Assembly (NCBI GenBank): GCA_017163975.1
Contig: JAFFSR010000218.1
Location: 2,480,001-2,544,000, forward strand
DNA from: Anastatus disparis
Lineage: Eukaryota; Arthropoda; Insecta; Hymenoptera; Eupelmidae
DNA length: 64,000 nucleotides
Direction: 5' to 3'
Shown here one piece after another: positions 51,913 to 62,980 of this stretch. Each line of letters starts with the position of its first letter. The first letter of the stretch is position 1. The position numbers and the translations under genes were made by a program. The notes below the pieces were generated by a model. It was given only the letters and a program-made list of their open reading frames with translations. It made no database searches and was not told the origin of the DNA.

Positions 51913-52012
51913 AGCGTGCGTAAAATGAATCGAGCGTGCGTAAAATGATTTCAGCGTGCGTAAAATGAATACAGCGTGCGTAAAATGATTTGAGCGTGGG
52001 TAAAATGATTTC
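51913..52012. repeat. Five 20-bp tandem repeats (AGCGTGCGTAAAATGATTTC)
   Basis: Five exact 20-bp units begin at 51913, 51933, 51953, 51973 and 51993. Ends alternate between GAATNN and GATTTN, hinting at a 40-bp higher-order unit. The fifth unit has GCGTGGG in place of GCGTGCG. A related word, GCGTGCGCAAAATT, lies upstream at 51842. Confidence 0.92.
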
Positions 52013-52314
52013 ATCTAAAAAAAATATTTTTTATTTTTAAAGTGTTATATTTCATGAACTATACATCATAACAGACATTTATACATCTCATTTGAAAGCT
52101 CTTGTGGTGCTCTTTTAAAGTGCTATGTACAATTTTTTTCGTGATACATGAACTCTCTTATTAATTAATCTTAGAGTTAATCATTTAAATAATTTCTTAT
52201 TTATTGTTTTAAAGAGGGGGGAGGAATTCTCAATTATTATTTTAATAATATATTTTCATGGAATTTTAATTTAAGAGCAGACCGGATTCGCTGTCCTTGT
52301 CTAACTGAGACTTT

Positions 52315-52613
52315 TGTTATTTACTCAAGTATTGATCGGTGAATCTGCAAATTAAAAGCTGAGCGCAATAGATATTATTATTACAAATATTTATGCACAA
52401 GAAGAAAAAAATCTATCGCTTTGTTTTTGAGAAAAGTAAGTAACGCGAAAATATTATAAACATAAACTTTCACTTTGGCGTTACTTACTTTTCTCAAAAA
52501 CAAATCGGTAGATTTTTTTTTCTTGTGCATAGATGTTCATAATAATAATATCTATTGCGCTCAACTTTTAATTTGAAGATACACCAATTAATACTTGAGT
52601 AAATAATAAACAA
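52315..52613. mobile_element. 300-bp long hairpin, MITE-like
   Basis: The arms run about 52315-52447 and 52472-52613 and are nearly perfect complements. Examples are TTTTTGAGAAAAGTAAGTAA paired with TTACTTACTTTTCTCAAAAA, and GAGCGCAATAGATATTATTA with its mirror at 52543-52562. Only about 20 nt separate the arms. The stem is long enough to yield dsRNA if transcribed. Confidence 0.85.
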
Positions 52614-52710
52614 CTCAATTGTTACTCGGTCAATATCAGGTTCTACTCTGGCCTGCCGTTAATGGTTTTATTAATTTTATTTTTATATTAGTAATATTAT
52701 ATATTTTTTT

Positions 52711-52820
52711 GGAGGGGGGGGGGGGCTGCCCCCGAATCCTCTCCGGCAGGGGCTTCGCCCCTGCACCCCCACCGGGGCTCCGCCCCTGGACCCCGTCCTG
52801 CGCCCCGACCTCGACTACCT
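52711..52820. repeat. GC-rich island with two nested hairpins
   Basis: A G-run leads into GCAGGGGCTTCGCCCCTGC (52746-52764, a perfect hairpin) and CCGGGGCTCCGCCCCTGG (52772-52789). The composition is opposite to everything around it. It resembles dispersed GC hairpin repeats and has no coding support. Confidence 0.8.
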
Positions 52821-52913
52821 CTTACGATCTTGATAGCCTTCGAACAAGATTGTACATGCTATCACAGACGCAAGTTTGTCATTCTTAGAATTTTGCGCAC
52901 TTGTTAGAAAAAA

Positions 52914-53038
52914 TAATATACGCAACTAATGCGTAAAGTGATCATCGCACTCGTCTTATTTGTCGCCCTCGCTGCGCTCGGGCGACAAACCCGACTCGTG
53001 CGATAATCACATATTTTACGCACTCGTTGCGTAATATA
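52914..53038. repeat. 125-bp compound palindrome
   Basis: TTGTCGCCC/GGGCGACAA encloses the centre TCGCTGCGCTC. Outer arms GTGATCATCGCAC/GTGCGATAATCAC and ACGCAACTAATGCGTAA/TTTACGCACTCGTTGCGT complete the palindrome. Its centre resembles that of the 3617-3705 element. Confidence 0.82.
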
Positions 53039-53260
53039 CTATTATATTATATGACTTACAATAATTTTTATATTTGTCTTAGAAAATTTTTTGAAAAAAT
53101 GGCATTAAAAATTGGCTACAAGATTTTTAATTTAGTTTTAAATTTTTTTTTATTACAGTTTTTTTAATTTTATTTATTTCATTTTTTAATTTTTATAAAC
53201 TAATAATTTTTTTTTGCAAAGTAATATTTGTCAAAAATTTTACTTTAAATTACAATAATG

Positions 53261-53460
53261 AGCCGGTGAGTGGCTCAGTCGGTAGAGCGATGGATTCATA
53301 ATCTCGAGGGTCCGAGTTCGAATCCCGCTCTCGGCCGATTGATAGAAGCACCACTGCACGTTATATGTGCTTTGTTCACAAACACACTTACGAGCTCTGT
53401 CGCTGATCAGCATTTAAAAATACCATAAATATAGCGACGTTAAAGAAGAATAAAAAAAAA
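53261..53460 (+). mobile_element. tRNA-derived SINE, family A, well preserved
   Basis: The head has TGGCTCAGTCGGTAGAGCGA and GAGTTCGAATCCC with a CAT in the anticodon-loop position (GATTCATAATC). The body contains GTGCTTTGTTCACAAACACA, and the end is AGCGACGTTAAA with an A-rich tail. The head alone looks tRNA-like, but the shared body shows it is a retroposon. Confidence 0.92.
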
Positions 53461-56400
53461 TTTCAATAAAAATTGTCTAGTTTTATTTTTGGAATAAAAG
53501 TTAAAACTTAAAAGAGCATATAGCTTAAAAGTAATCTTTGAGCTTTTATATATGCTCTTTAAGTATAATTTTTAAACAAGTATAACTTTGTGAAAAACTA
53601 ATATTATTAAAATAAAAAAACATAGCATATTTTTTTAAGTTTAAAAGTTTTATTATGAATTAGATATTACCTTTATTATAAATTATCCTTGTCATAAATT
53701 AATATTATCTTGAAACAACCCTGGTAGAAATTGAAACGCTTTGTATTACCATTTTATGATCAGTAGAAATGGAAACGCTTATTTTAACATTTTATGGACA
53801 TTTCTTTGGCATTATTATTACTAATAACCTTAAATTTTTCTATACACCATTTTTTATGTTCTTTATTTCTACCAGGGAATTATTCTTATTTTTTAATTAT
53901 AAATTATCAGAGGATCAAGCCAGGCGAAAAAATATAACGTATCGTCAAGTGAATTGTAAGCACCCTTTTAAACAAATCTTTAATTCAAATTGCTTCCTCT
54001 GAGATTATTATACTAATACTGTATGTACTAACTACAAGAAAACAATTTTTTTATGGATGTTATTCTATTAATACTTTTTGAAACACAATAAATTTGTCAA
54101 TAAATACAATAAATTTGATTCATGATATTTAAAAAAAAAACAGTTGACCAAAAACGACAGGAAGATTATTTTTATCCCCAAAAAAGTTTTCATATTAATA
54201 AAAAAATAACCGTTCATCCTTTATTATTCTAACTTTCTCTAATATCATTATTATTTATTCAAAAAATGTACACAGTGATATAAAATTTATGATATATCCC
54301 TTAAAAGTAAACACAATTATCTTTGACAAGGTCTAAATAAATTTAAAATTAATTTCTAAAATGCATTATTACTATCAAGGTTTTTAAGATCAGTTAGTAT
54401 AATATTATATATATATATATATATATTAACTGCAAGATTAAAACCTTATGTTATTATCCCTTTGGCACGTATACTTTTATTTTCGGTTTTGTTCAATACA
54501 TTGAAATAGTGTTTTGAACTATTTGAATCGTATAAAATTAATTTCAGAGTAAATAATTGACATATATTTAAAAGATTTTTATCAGTTACAAGAGTGTTTT
54601 ACTTATAATTTTAAGCGGCTAATTTTGATGTCTTTGTAAGCAGTAATACCGCTAAATTTAACACCCTCTCTGAAGTAATTCGATCAACTAAGGTAATGTG
54701 AAATAAATCTTTTTACCCTTGCCGTACAATTGACTGCATTTTTTTACTTTTATTTAGCGGTTAAGGAACGACAGTTTAGAGGGTCCCCAGCGTGCTGTCA
54801 AAATCAAAGAGGTTTAGACTGTTTGTGGCTAAATTTGGAAAGTTTGTTGCCAAATTTTTCGTATATATTGAATAATTTGATATTGCGTTTAAACACGCTT
54901 TACCGATAGAAAAACAAAAACTTTTTTAAAAATGAAAAATTTTAATAAATTTATAAAGGTTAAGGGATGAACTTATCTTCTAAATCTCCTGTGTAGGAAA
55001 TTACATAAGTTATCACCTCCAAAAAGTTTCATAGCTCTACCACGTTTCTATCAACAGTTCTATGATTTTGGGACGAAATCTTTAGCATTTTCCCACTTTG
55101 TGGCGTCATTAAGCAAGTCTCCTTAACTGGCAGTGAAACATATGTATGATAATGTAGCGCGCATCCACGTGTACATATATTCTCTGTCTCGCATACACGC
55201 GTGAGGAGATTTCTCAAAACTCGCATTATCAATTGAAGAATCGTAAAGTCAACTTTATAATAATAAATTTAAATAATGATTTTTTATCCTATTTTTAATG
55301 AGTTTGTTAACAAATTAATTCGTATAATAAACTTTATTTTTTAAATGATCATTTGCAACAATTTAAACACTTTTATAGTAGCTTCCTGCAAATGATATAC
55401 AAGCAACACGTGAACAATGCGGTTCAACGTTAGTTTTTTTGACAAACTTGATTTATGCGTGAATTACATGCTTCGCGCACCAATTGCGTAATGTACTATT
55501 CTGTACAGCGCGTCGTATACGTCATCGACGACCTGAGACATCTAATCAATGACACGCGTACAAGTTATCGACTGCCAAAGAAACAAACTAAAGTACGTGT
55601 CAGTAAAAATATAACTTAATATAGCATCGAAACTTCAAATCATGAAGTTTGTTAAGAGTACAAAAAGTATTAGCTTAAAGTTTCAGACTTGATTAATTAA
55701 AATTTCTAGAGATGACAAGTACAATGGCAATGGTTATTAATATTTTTCTTTATAATCTAATAATTAATATTGTTTTGATTTCAACAATAATTTAATATAC
55801 GTTTTACAGAATTATTTTATACAATTTAACTGAAGTCTGCTGAATGCAAAAAAGCCTAAAGTTTCGTTGCGTTTAAAAAATCCATTTTAAAGTTTTAGAT
55901 AAATCAATATTGAATATGCATTAAGAATTTTAATTGATAATAAAACGTATTAATCAAAAACATAATGGTTTTGTCATGCGCAGATTTACACATATCTTTT
56001 TCACATCTTTCGGTTAGATTACTTTACAAATTTCAATATTACATAATTAATTCAACAAATTATTAACCAAAAGTCCTTCAATTAGATCCTTGTTTCAAAG
56101 TATACTTATTATTTATTCGCTAACTCAAAATTATCCAGACACAATAGACAATATTACTTAATATCTTTGCAAATTGTTATTGACTTCTTGTAAAAATTAT
56201 TAACTATTATTTCTACTAGATATGAAGACAGAATTCATAAATTATTTAATAAATATATTTATGTCATATAAAATTAATTTAAAAAATTATTTGTGAAAAA
56301 TCCCTGAAAGTTATTTTGTCCCAAGATGCATAATTTTCATAGCAATTCTTATAAAAATATTTTCTCCGTGTGCGAACAAAATAAAGAAAAAATAGTGATT

Positions 56401-56830
56401 ATACGGGGGAGAAATGGACTTTACTCCTCTATTGCATATAGTGTTTTACTACTACCTCAATTATGCACACCTTTTTATCTTAAAAAAAATAGTATTAAAT
56501 ATTAAGAAAATCAACTATTCATTATAATGAATCGTGTAAAATAACAAAATAAAAAAACAAAATTTAAGAAAATAACTGTGCAGTTAACAACAGATATAGT
56601 AATACATTAAAATAGATTACCAAATACAATCATCATATATTACATTCAAATAATATTAATACTTTACAACAGTAAAATACAGGATGGCAGAATTTAGACG
56701 GGGCCGTATAAACTGCCAAGATGATAGCAATCGACCAAATGGAATGATAATAGGATGTGGCAGGATGCGTAAGACGATTACTGCGATTACTTACAATAGA
56801 ACAAAACTAATGTTTACAGATTTGTTATTG
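53461..56830. other. AT-rich intergenic stretch, no gene seen
   Basis: An (AT)n microsatellite lies at about 54405-54427. A CpG-containing patch lies at 55430-55570. No gene can be supported. Confidence 0.5.
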
Positions 56831-56840
56831 AGATGGTCGA

Positions 56841-57266
56841 AATCAATGAGTTAATGGGTCAATAAGTTCTTGAACCCTAGGGTTGATTAGTTGATGGGTC
56901 GGTGGAACAATAAATTGATAGGTTGATGGATCAATTGATTGATGAGTCGATGGGTTGATAGGTCAATGGATTAACGGATTTATGTAAAGGATTTATGAAA
57001 ATAGGTCGATAGATTGATGGGTGGATGGTCTCATGGATTAAAAGATTGATGGGCTAATGGGTGGTTGGATTTATATAATGATAGGTACTTAGGTTATGGA
57101 TACATAGGTTATTGATCAACTTATTGATTCACCTTCCCAATAATCCATTGACCTATCGACTCACTGACCCGTCAACTCATCAACCGATTGACTCTTCGAT
57201 CCATCAATCCAACAATCCATCTGCCCATCGACCCATCAACCCAACGATCCATGAAACTATCAACCC
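56841..57266. repeat. Strand-switching degenerate GATGGGTT / AACCCATC repeat
   Basis: From about 56841 to 57065 the plus strand carries degenerate GATNGGT and GATGGATTGA units. From about 57110 to 57266 it carries their complement (CCATCGACCCATCAACCC). The two halves could fold as one large imperfect hairpin. The open frame at 57112-57348 is a translation of this repeat. Confidence 0.8.
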
Positions 57267-57267
57267 A

Positions 57268-57340
57268 ATCACGGGAATCGAACAGGGGACCTCGGGTTGC
57301 GAATCTATTGCTCTACCGAGTGAGCCACTGAGACTTCAAT
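57268..57340 (-). mobile_element. tRNA-like SINE head, truncated
   Basis: On the minus strand the A box TGGCTCACTCGGTAGAGCAA and B box TGTTCGATTCCC are intact. The family A body is absent. Instead the copy runs directly into the AACCCATC-type repeat, which may have grown from its tail. Confidence 0.7.
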
Positions 57341-57404
57341 CTTTATAGCTTTAAAAAATTATTATAATATTCTTTTAAATGATAGCTTAGCTCAAATCCT
57401 TTCT

Positions 57405-57571
57405 AACTAGCAGTTATAGTACACCGAAATATAATCTTCTTCCAAAGTTATAAAATAATAAGAATTGGGCCAAATTTCAGCTTTGATTATTAATTAAAAA
57501 ATTTGATCCAATTTTTATTATTTTATAATTTTGAAAAAAGATTATATTTCGGCATACTATAACTGCTAGTT
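57405..57571. mobile_element. 167-bp hairpin MITE
   Basis: The end AACTAGCAGTTATAGTA is mirrored by TACTATAACTGCTAGTT. The arms continue as CCGAAATATAATCTT / AAGATTATATTTCGG nearly to the centre. The stem is almost uninterrupted, which suggests recent insertion or a foldback element. Confidence 0.78.
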
Positions 57572-57574
57572 CGA

Positions 57575-59699
57575 AAAATACTGAAGCATTGAAAATTCTA
57601 GTAACTTTTTTACTGACATTCTTTAAATACCTGTAATTAGGAAAGTATTGAGCAGTAGAATCTATAATTTTGACTTTATTCATGTTTCTAAATCCTTAAT
57701 CATATTCTAAAATTTGAGCAAAATTAACGACTTAGACCCCCAGTTCTCTCCTAGTTAGTATTATAATTCGAGTTATTAATATACATTGTTTTATAGTTAT
57801 ATAAAAACTTTGATAAATATCTGTAAACACGTTAAAAATAACCTATATACATTATGATGTAATATTATTTTAGATAGAATTACCCTAAGGACCTTTTTTT
57901 ATTTTAATCTAGTGTAGGTGAAGTGTCACAATGTATTTAGTTCATAAATGATATCATATCCTTTGATACATTATTGTTTAACTCATAGAAAAAGAAATGT
58001 CCTAAAATTATCATGTTACTCAGAAATTATTTTTATATTCAAATCATCAGAATATCTGTTCGAACATTATAAAAAAATTGTATATTTTCTACAAAAATAA
58101 ATTTTTTTAAAGTCTGATATTGAACTTTGCAAACCATTAATACAAATATAAAATTTTCCAGAACATTTAAAATCCTCACAAAATAAATAAACTATTATTT
58201 CATTTATTGTTCAAACAAAGTATATAAAAATATTTTTTTAATGTATCAAGAAAAGATATAATTTTTTAATAGAATTCAAAGTTGGATCATAATAAGTTTG
58301 AAGCATCATTACTTTCCGACTAAAAAGTATAAATATAAATTCATTCATTAATTTACTCTAATAATTTTTAGAACTAATTTTTAGAATGACAAGACTACTA
58401 AACTAATTTTTTAACAAAACTAATTTTTAGAAATACAAGACCCTTGTATTATCCATTTGATAGCAATAACGAAAATAAAACAAAAAAAAAAACATACGTT
58501 ATTTTATAAAAACCTTTATTTGTTAATTATTACAATTTGATTAATCATTAATCTTTAATAAAAATACAAATATTCATTACAAAACGCTTTTCATTATTCG
58601 CATACCTTTATTCCAAGCTGCCATCATTGAGCGAACATATACTTCGCCTTGCTTTCACTAGTTGGACTCATCCTGTCTTGTTTTCACCGACCGGATAATC
58701 TGGCCTTATTTTTGCTATTTATATAATCACCCTTATACTATTCTTGAAACACAATCTCTTCAGTATTTCCGTATATTTGACGTCAATAAAAATGTATTTT
58801 TCGTTGCATATACATTCTTGATTTACAGTAAGTTGGGAGAGGGTGAAAAGTTATGTAATTGTCAAGAAAATTTCAAAGTTTTGTAACTTTTACTTTAGTA
58901 GAATTTTCGTAAGATTTCATTGCAACTATTTAGAAATAAGAGCTCTTTAAGTATAAAATTCCAAATAGTATAATGATGTAATGAGCAGCTTTGTGACAGC
59001 AAGTGAAATTGTTGAAGTAAACTTTAATACAATTATTATTCACTACTTTTTTTAAATAATTAAGCCCGTATCTAAGATTTTTTAAAAACTTGTGACAGAA
59101 AAATAAAATTTTGTTAAAAATTCGATATTTGTCATTTGTTAATCTCTAATTTTTCTGAATTTTATTTAAATATTTAATAAAAACAAAGTTTGTTAACAAG
59201 GAATTGTACATTTTTTTCAGTATTTGATCTAAATTTTAGTTAAGCTATTCTTAATTTTATTGAATAATATTAATGTATTAATTATCTTTGTATGAAAACA
59301 TTCAATATTTTGCTTATTAGAATGTTAGAATTAATCGATAAAATCACTTATAAATTCACATTATTTTAAATGTTTGTAGATTTCAAAAGACTAGAGCATA
59401 AACTAATCTTTTTCATTTAAAAATAATTACACAAGTATTTGTGTCACTTATCAAGATAACCTTTACCTAGCAATTAAAAGGTCTTATTTACCAAAAACGT
59501 CTTTTCGATGACTAATAGTAAGAAATAAATAGGGTCAAGCTACCAGTAGTTTTTGTTGAATACGATCAAGTAGTTGCTTTATGTAAACTAACTATTCTAC
59601 TGCTAATTTAAAGAGTATTGATTAAAAGTAAAGAAAGATTTTCAATTTACAATAGTATTGAATAAATTAATAAGAATAAAATTTGAGTTTTCCATTTAC
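57575..59699. other. AT-rich intergenic stretch, no gene seen
   Basis: No supported gene or repeat. A short patch near 58620-58700 is GC-richer but has no recognised features. Confidence 0.5.
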
Positions 59700-59844
59700 T
59701 ACACTGAGAGAAATCCTATAATAAATATAACTATAGATTGTATTCAAAATTACTATATTATATAGTACGAGTGGGACATTTCTGCATTATAACAAATTTT
59801 ACTATATTACATAGTAAAATTTATGAAAACAGATATGTAGAAAA

Positions 59845-60055
59845 ATTTTTTTTTTTTTTTTTTTTTTTTTTGTACCCGAAATTTGACATTGAAAATTTTA
59901 AATTCATTTAATTTTAGATTTATTTATTAATCTTAATTATATCAATTTTTTAAAAATATATTACCTAAGAAAAAAACGGACCTGAAGTGGAGTCGAACCC
60001 GGGACCTCGAGACTGGAGAGCGTGAACGTTACCGACTGCGCCATTACGACATGTT
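59845..60055 (-). mobile_element. Second tRNA-derived SINE family nested in the TA element
   Basis: On the minus strand a head with A box TGGCGCAGTCGGTAACG and B box GGTTCGACTCC (near 59990-60050) is followed by an AT-rich body that ends in a long A-run, seen as poly-T at about 59848-59871. The head differs from family A. Confidence 0.65.
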
Positions 60056-60164
60056 ACTTATGAAATTTCGAATCGTCTACATATGTTACCCAACTATACT
60101 TTCAATTTGGTAGAAAATTTTGAGGTTAGAAATAAATTTACAGATCATCGACTCGACATTACTA

Positions 60165-60250
60165 TTTGAAATAGTAAAATTTATTATATTCATAATAAAA
60201 TTTATTATATGCATAATGAAATTTATTATATGCATAATAAAATTTATTAT
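60165..60250. repeat. Tandem repeat of about 22 bp inside the TA element
   Basis: About four units of AAATTTATTATATGCATAAT with small changes. It lies within the 59700-60530 element. Confidence 0.8.
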
Positions 60251-60804
60251 TTTTATAACATTAATTCCAACATAAGATATGAAATATTTTTACTCTGTCA
60301 TAACAAATTTTACTATAGCATAATTTTTACTATGTAATATAACAATTTTTCTAATAAGATATAGTTTCATTTCTTAAACGATTGTTGCCAACCTTATCAA
60401 ATTTATAGTAATATTTGTTATAAATGTAATAAAAATCGTTATAATGCAGAAATGTCCCAGCTTTCCTATAAAATATAGTAATTTTTATTACTATCTATAA
60501 CTAAAGTTATAATCTATTTTTCTCAGTGTAGCTGATTAGTCTTGCGTCATAAAACTTTCTTCAAAGTATTGTTGAAATCTATGGACTACAGAACGTGACC
60601 TTCCCTTGTTTGTTTCCTTAAAGAAGGGGAGAATATATACTTTCTATATAAAATTTTTGAAAAGGAAAATGTATTTTTTTTTCAAATTATTTCATGGAAA
60701 GGGGAATTAACAAGAACTTAACTTAAAAAGAAATAATACACTGTTCACAAAAAGAAATCAATTTTATGATAAACGAATTGTTGTTGACGTATTGAATTAT
60801 TTTT

Positions 60805-61005
60805 TCTTTTTATTTTATTTAACGTCGCTGTTTTTATGCTATCATTGCGATGCTAATTAGCGACGGAGGTCGTCAGTATGTTTGTGAACAAAGCACTTGT
60901 AACTTACAGTGGTGCTTGTATCAGTTAGACGGGACCGGGATTCGAACTCGGGACCTCGAGATTGTGAATCCATCGTTCTACTGAATGTGCCACTGTCGAC
61001 CTCGA
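60805..61005 (-). mobile_element. tRNA-derived SINE, family A
   Basis: A minus-strand copy with B box GAGTTCGAATCCC, body word TGCTTTGTTCACAAACATA and end word AGCGACGTTAAA followed by an A-rich tail. The A box is diverged (TGGCACATTCAGTAGAACG). Confidence 0.87.
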
Positions 61006-61934
61006 CATTTAACATAAGTTTCAACTACTTTTTTTTAGCTAAATTTGTTTTACCAGTTAAATTTATAGCTTTTTAGTTTTTTATATAAAAAGGGGATAAT
61101 CAAAATTTTCTAAAATAAGACAAATGTCTAAATAAATCATGAATGGATTAAAATTAGGTTATATCCTTGAGCAAAGTTAATTATTTAATGATTATTAATA
61201 TCGATAATATTTAAACACTTGTAATATTATTAATATTTAACGAATCATGACACTGAAATACAATGATTCAACGTGTCTGAATATAGAGATGGGGGGTCGT
61301 CCCTTGCCTATGAAAATGATCACAGTTTTAAAACAGAAAAATAAATAGTTTTTTGAATAAAATAAGGTTGTAGAATTGGTTATTTATATTAATATTGCTT
61401 GGCGAATTAACCTATAAATGGACACTCAAAACACAAAAATGGTAAATTTTTGAAATCTCGTCATGTTAATAGTACTAGATGATAACTGCAAAATTTATTA
61501 CACTAATATTTTTCAATGTAATTAGTCTGAATACTGAAACTCATTGACATATAAGAAAATAGAATATTCAATAATTATCCTTAACTTCGGCCAGCTACCC
61601 CTTGGTATCCAAGTATCAGTTGATCGAGCCTACATACTTTCATTCATATTAAAATATTGCTAAAAAATTTGGTTATAAACTTAAAAATTATTGTTATTTT
61701 TGTTATTATCTCAATAGTAAGCATTTCGTTTATAGTTAATCAAAAAATATCTCGTTTACTACTGATAATCAGTAAACTATAGTCAATGCAAGTGATTTTA
61801 TGAGTTTATAATATCGAATTAAGTTTTTTTCAAGTTTATTAAATACAAAGTAGTTTTAAAAATTTCCAAAGCTGATTAATTATTTTTTCTAAGTTATTAA
61901 AAACATCAAAATTTTTATTTAACTAATTTATAAG
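61006..61934. other. AT-rich stretch between retroposons, no gene seen
   Basis: Nothing is supported in this interval. Confidence 0.5.
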
Positions 61935-62168
61935 TTCCAGTAGCACAGATGGCTATGGCTTAGAGTTTCAATCGGATTCAATTTCTGCTCTTGGCCATTT
62001 TATACCTATTGTTTCTTCCCTAAGTTTATTCCACATTGAAGTAATACACAGAGAAGTATATAAAATTGCCTACGGGTAAAAAATATGAAAACGCGATAAT
62101 CCCTTAAGATCGTTAAGAAAATCAATAAATAAATGAATAAGTAAATAAATTAAGTAAAAAATAAAACA
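61935..62168 (+). mobile_element. Decayed tRNA-like retroposon with (AATA)-type tail
   Basis: A tRNA-like head (AGTAGCACAGATGGCTATGG, then a weak B box TCGGATTCAAT) is followed by a short body and an AATAAATAAATGAATAAGTA tail. The tail and body differ from family A, so this is a separate, older family. The assignment is tentative. Confidence 0.45.
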
Positions 62169-62777
62169 ATAATTAAATTCTACGTGATTATGACTTTTTT
62201 ATTGACAAGTAAATAAAATAAACCTCTTGTAGCTCCAGTGTTGGATAACTTTTAGAGTTTATAAGCAATACCAAAACAAATTTCCAAAAAATTTTATATT
62301 TTTCTGTAATATACCGCCGAAATACCATTCTAAATAAAAACAAATTGTTGCAAGTAAACACAGATTTGGTCAGATTATAAATTAAAATAATTTCAATAAA
62401 ATCTCAAAGTAGTAAATTTATACCAAGATTCCATGAAAGATAATAAGACTTTTATTTTCTTTTTCATTTTTAATAGTGTCCATGAAATAATTTGCCATAT
62501 ATATTTTTAGAAGTTGTGTATCTATTAAAGAAAAGAGACAACCTATATTATTAAAAAACGTTCTTTACCAAAAACTAAAAGCTTTTAGTTTAACACATAT
62601 TTAACCACATTGTAACAAAACAACAAAAAACCTTACCACTTAAACTTTCCCATGAATCCAAAGTACTTTTATATGTATCCTCAAAACATTCATAGATTTG
62701 CTTTCGATATGTTACTAAATTTTGATCACCGTCATAAATGAGGCTTTTGCTTTTCTTTTATGTTGAAAATGTTTATT

Positions 62778-62980
62778 TATGGTGTCTAGAAGTGGCTTAG
62801 CCAGTAGAGCAATGAATTCTTAATCATTTGATCTGGATTCGAATCCTAGTTACTGACGATTGTAGTAAATCCTATATGTAAAACATTAGGCACACGTGTT
62901 TCGTTTACACAGTACTATTCCCCGGTCGATAATTAGTACTGTAATAGTAATACAAATAAAGCGATGTTAAATTGTTCAAA
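62778..62980 (+). mobile_element. tRNA-derived SINE, family A, diverged
   Basis: The head has TGGCTTAGCCAGTAGAGCAA and GGATTCGAATCC. The body is diverged (GTGTTTCGTTTACACAG), and the end AAAGCGATGTTAAA is still recognisable. It looks like an older copy. Confidence 0.75.

Larger units (their letters stand above)
59700..60530. mobile_element. TA-flanked 831-bp nonautonomous DNA transposon
   Basis: The terminal repeats start CACTGAGAGAAATCCTATAA and end ATAATCTATTTTTCTCAGTG, each flanked by TA. Sub-terminal arms share GGGACATTTCTGCATTATAAC and its complement. The rest is AT-rich and noncoding, with no transposase. A tRNA-like retroposon lies inside it. Confidence 0.82.

Noticed and set aside
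52619..52888. Open frame with a Gly/Pro-rich centre
   Set aside because: The centre is the GC hairpin island. The frame has no other support.
53261..53335. Apparent intact tRNA gene with CAT anticodon-loop triplet
   Set aside because: The same head plus a 120-bp body recurs at other sites in the window, so it is a SINE head.
57112..57348. Open frame with repeated PSTHQPIDSSIHQ-like product
   Set aside because: It is a translation of the AACCCATC-type repeat and the adjoining SINE head.
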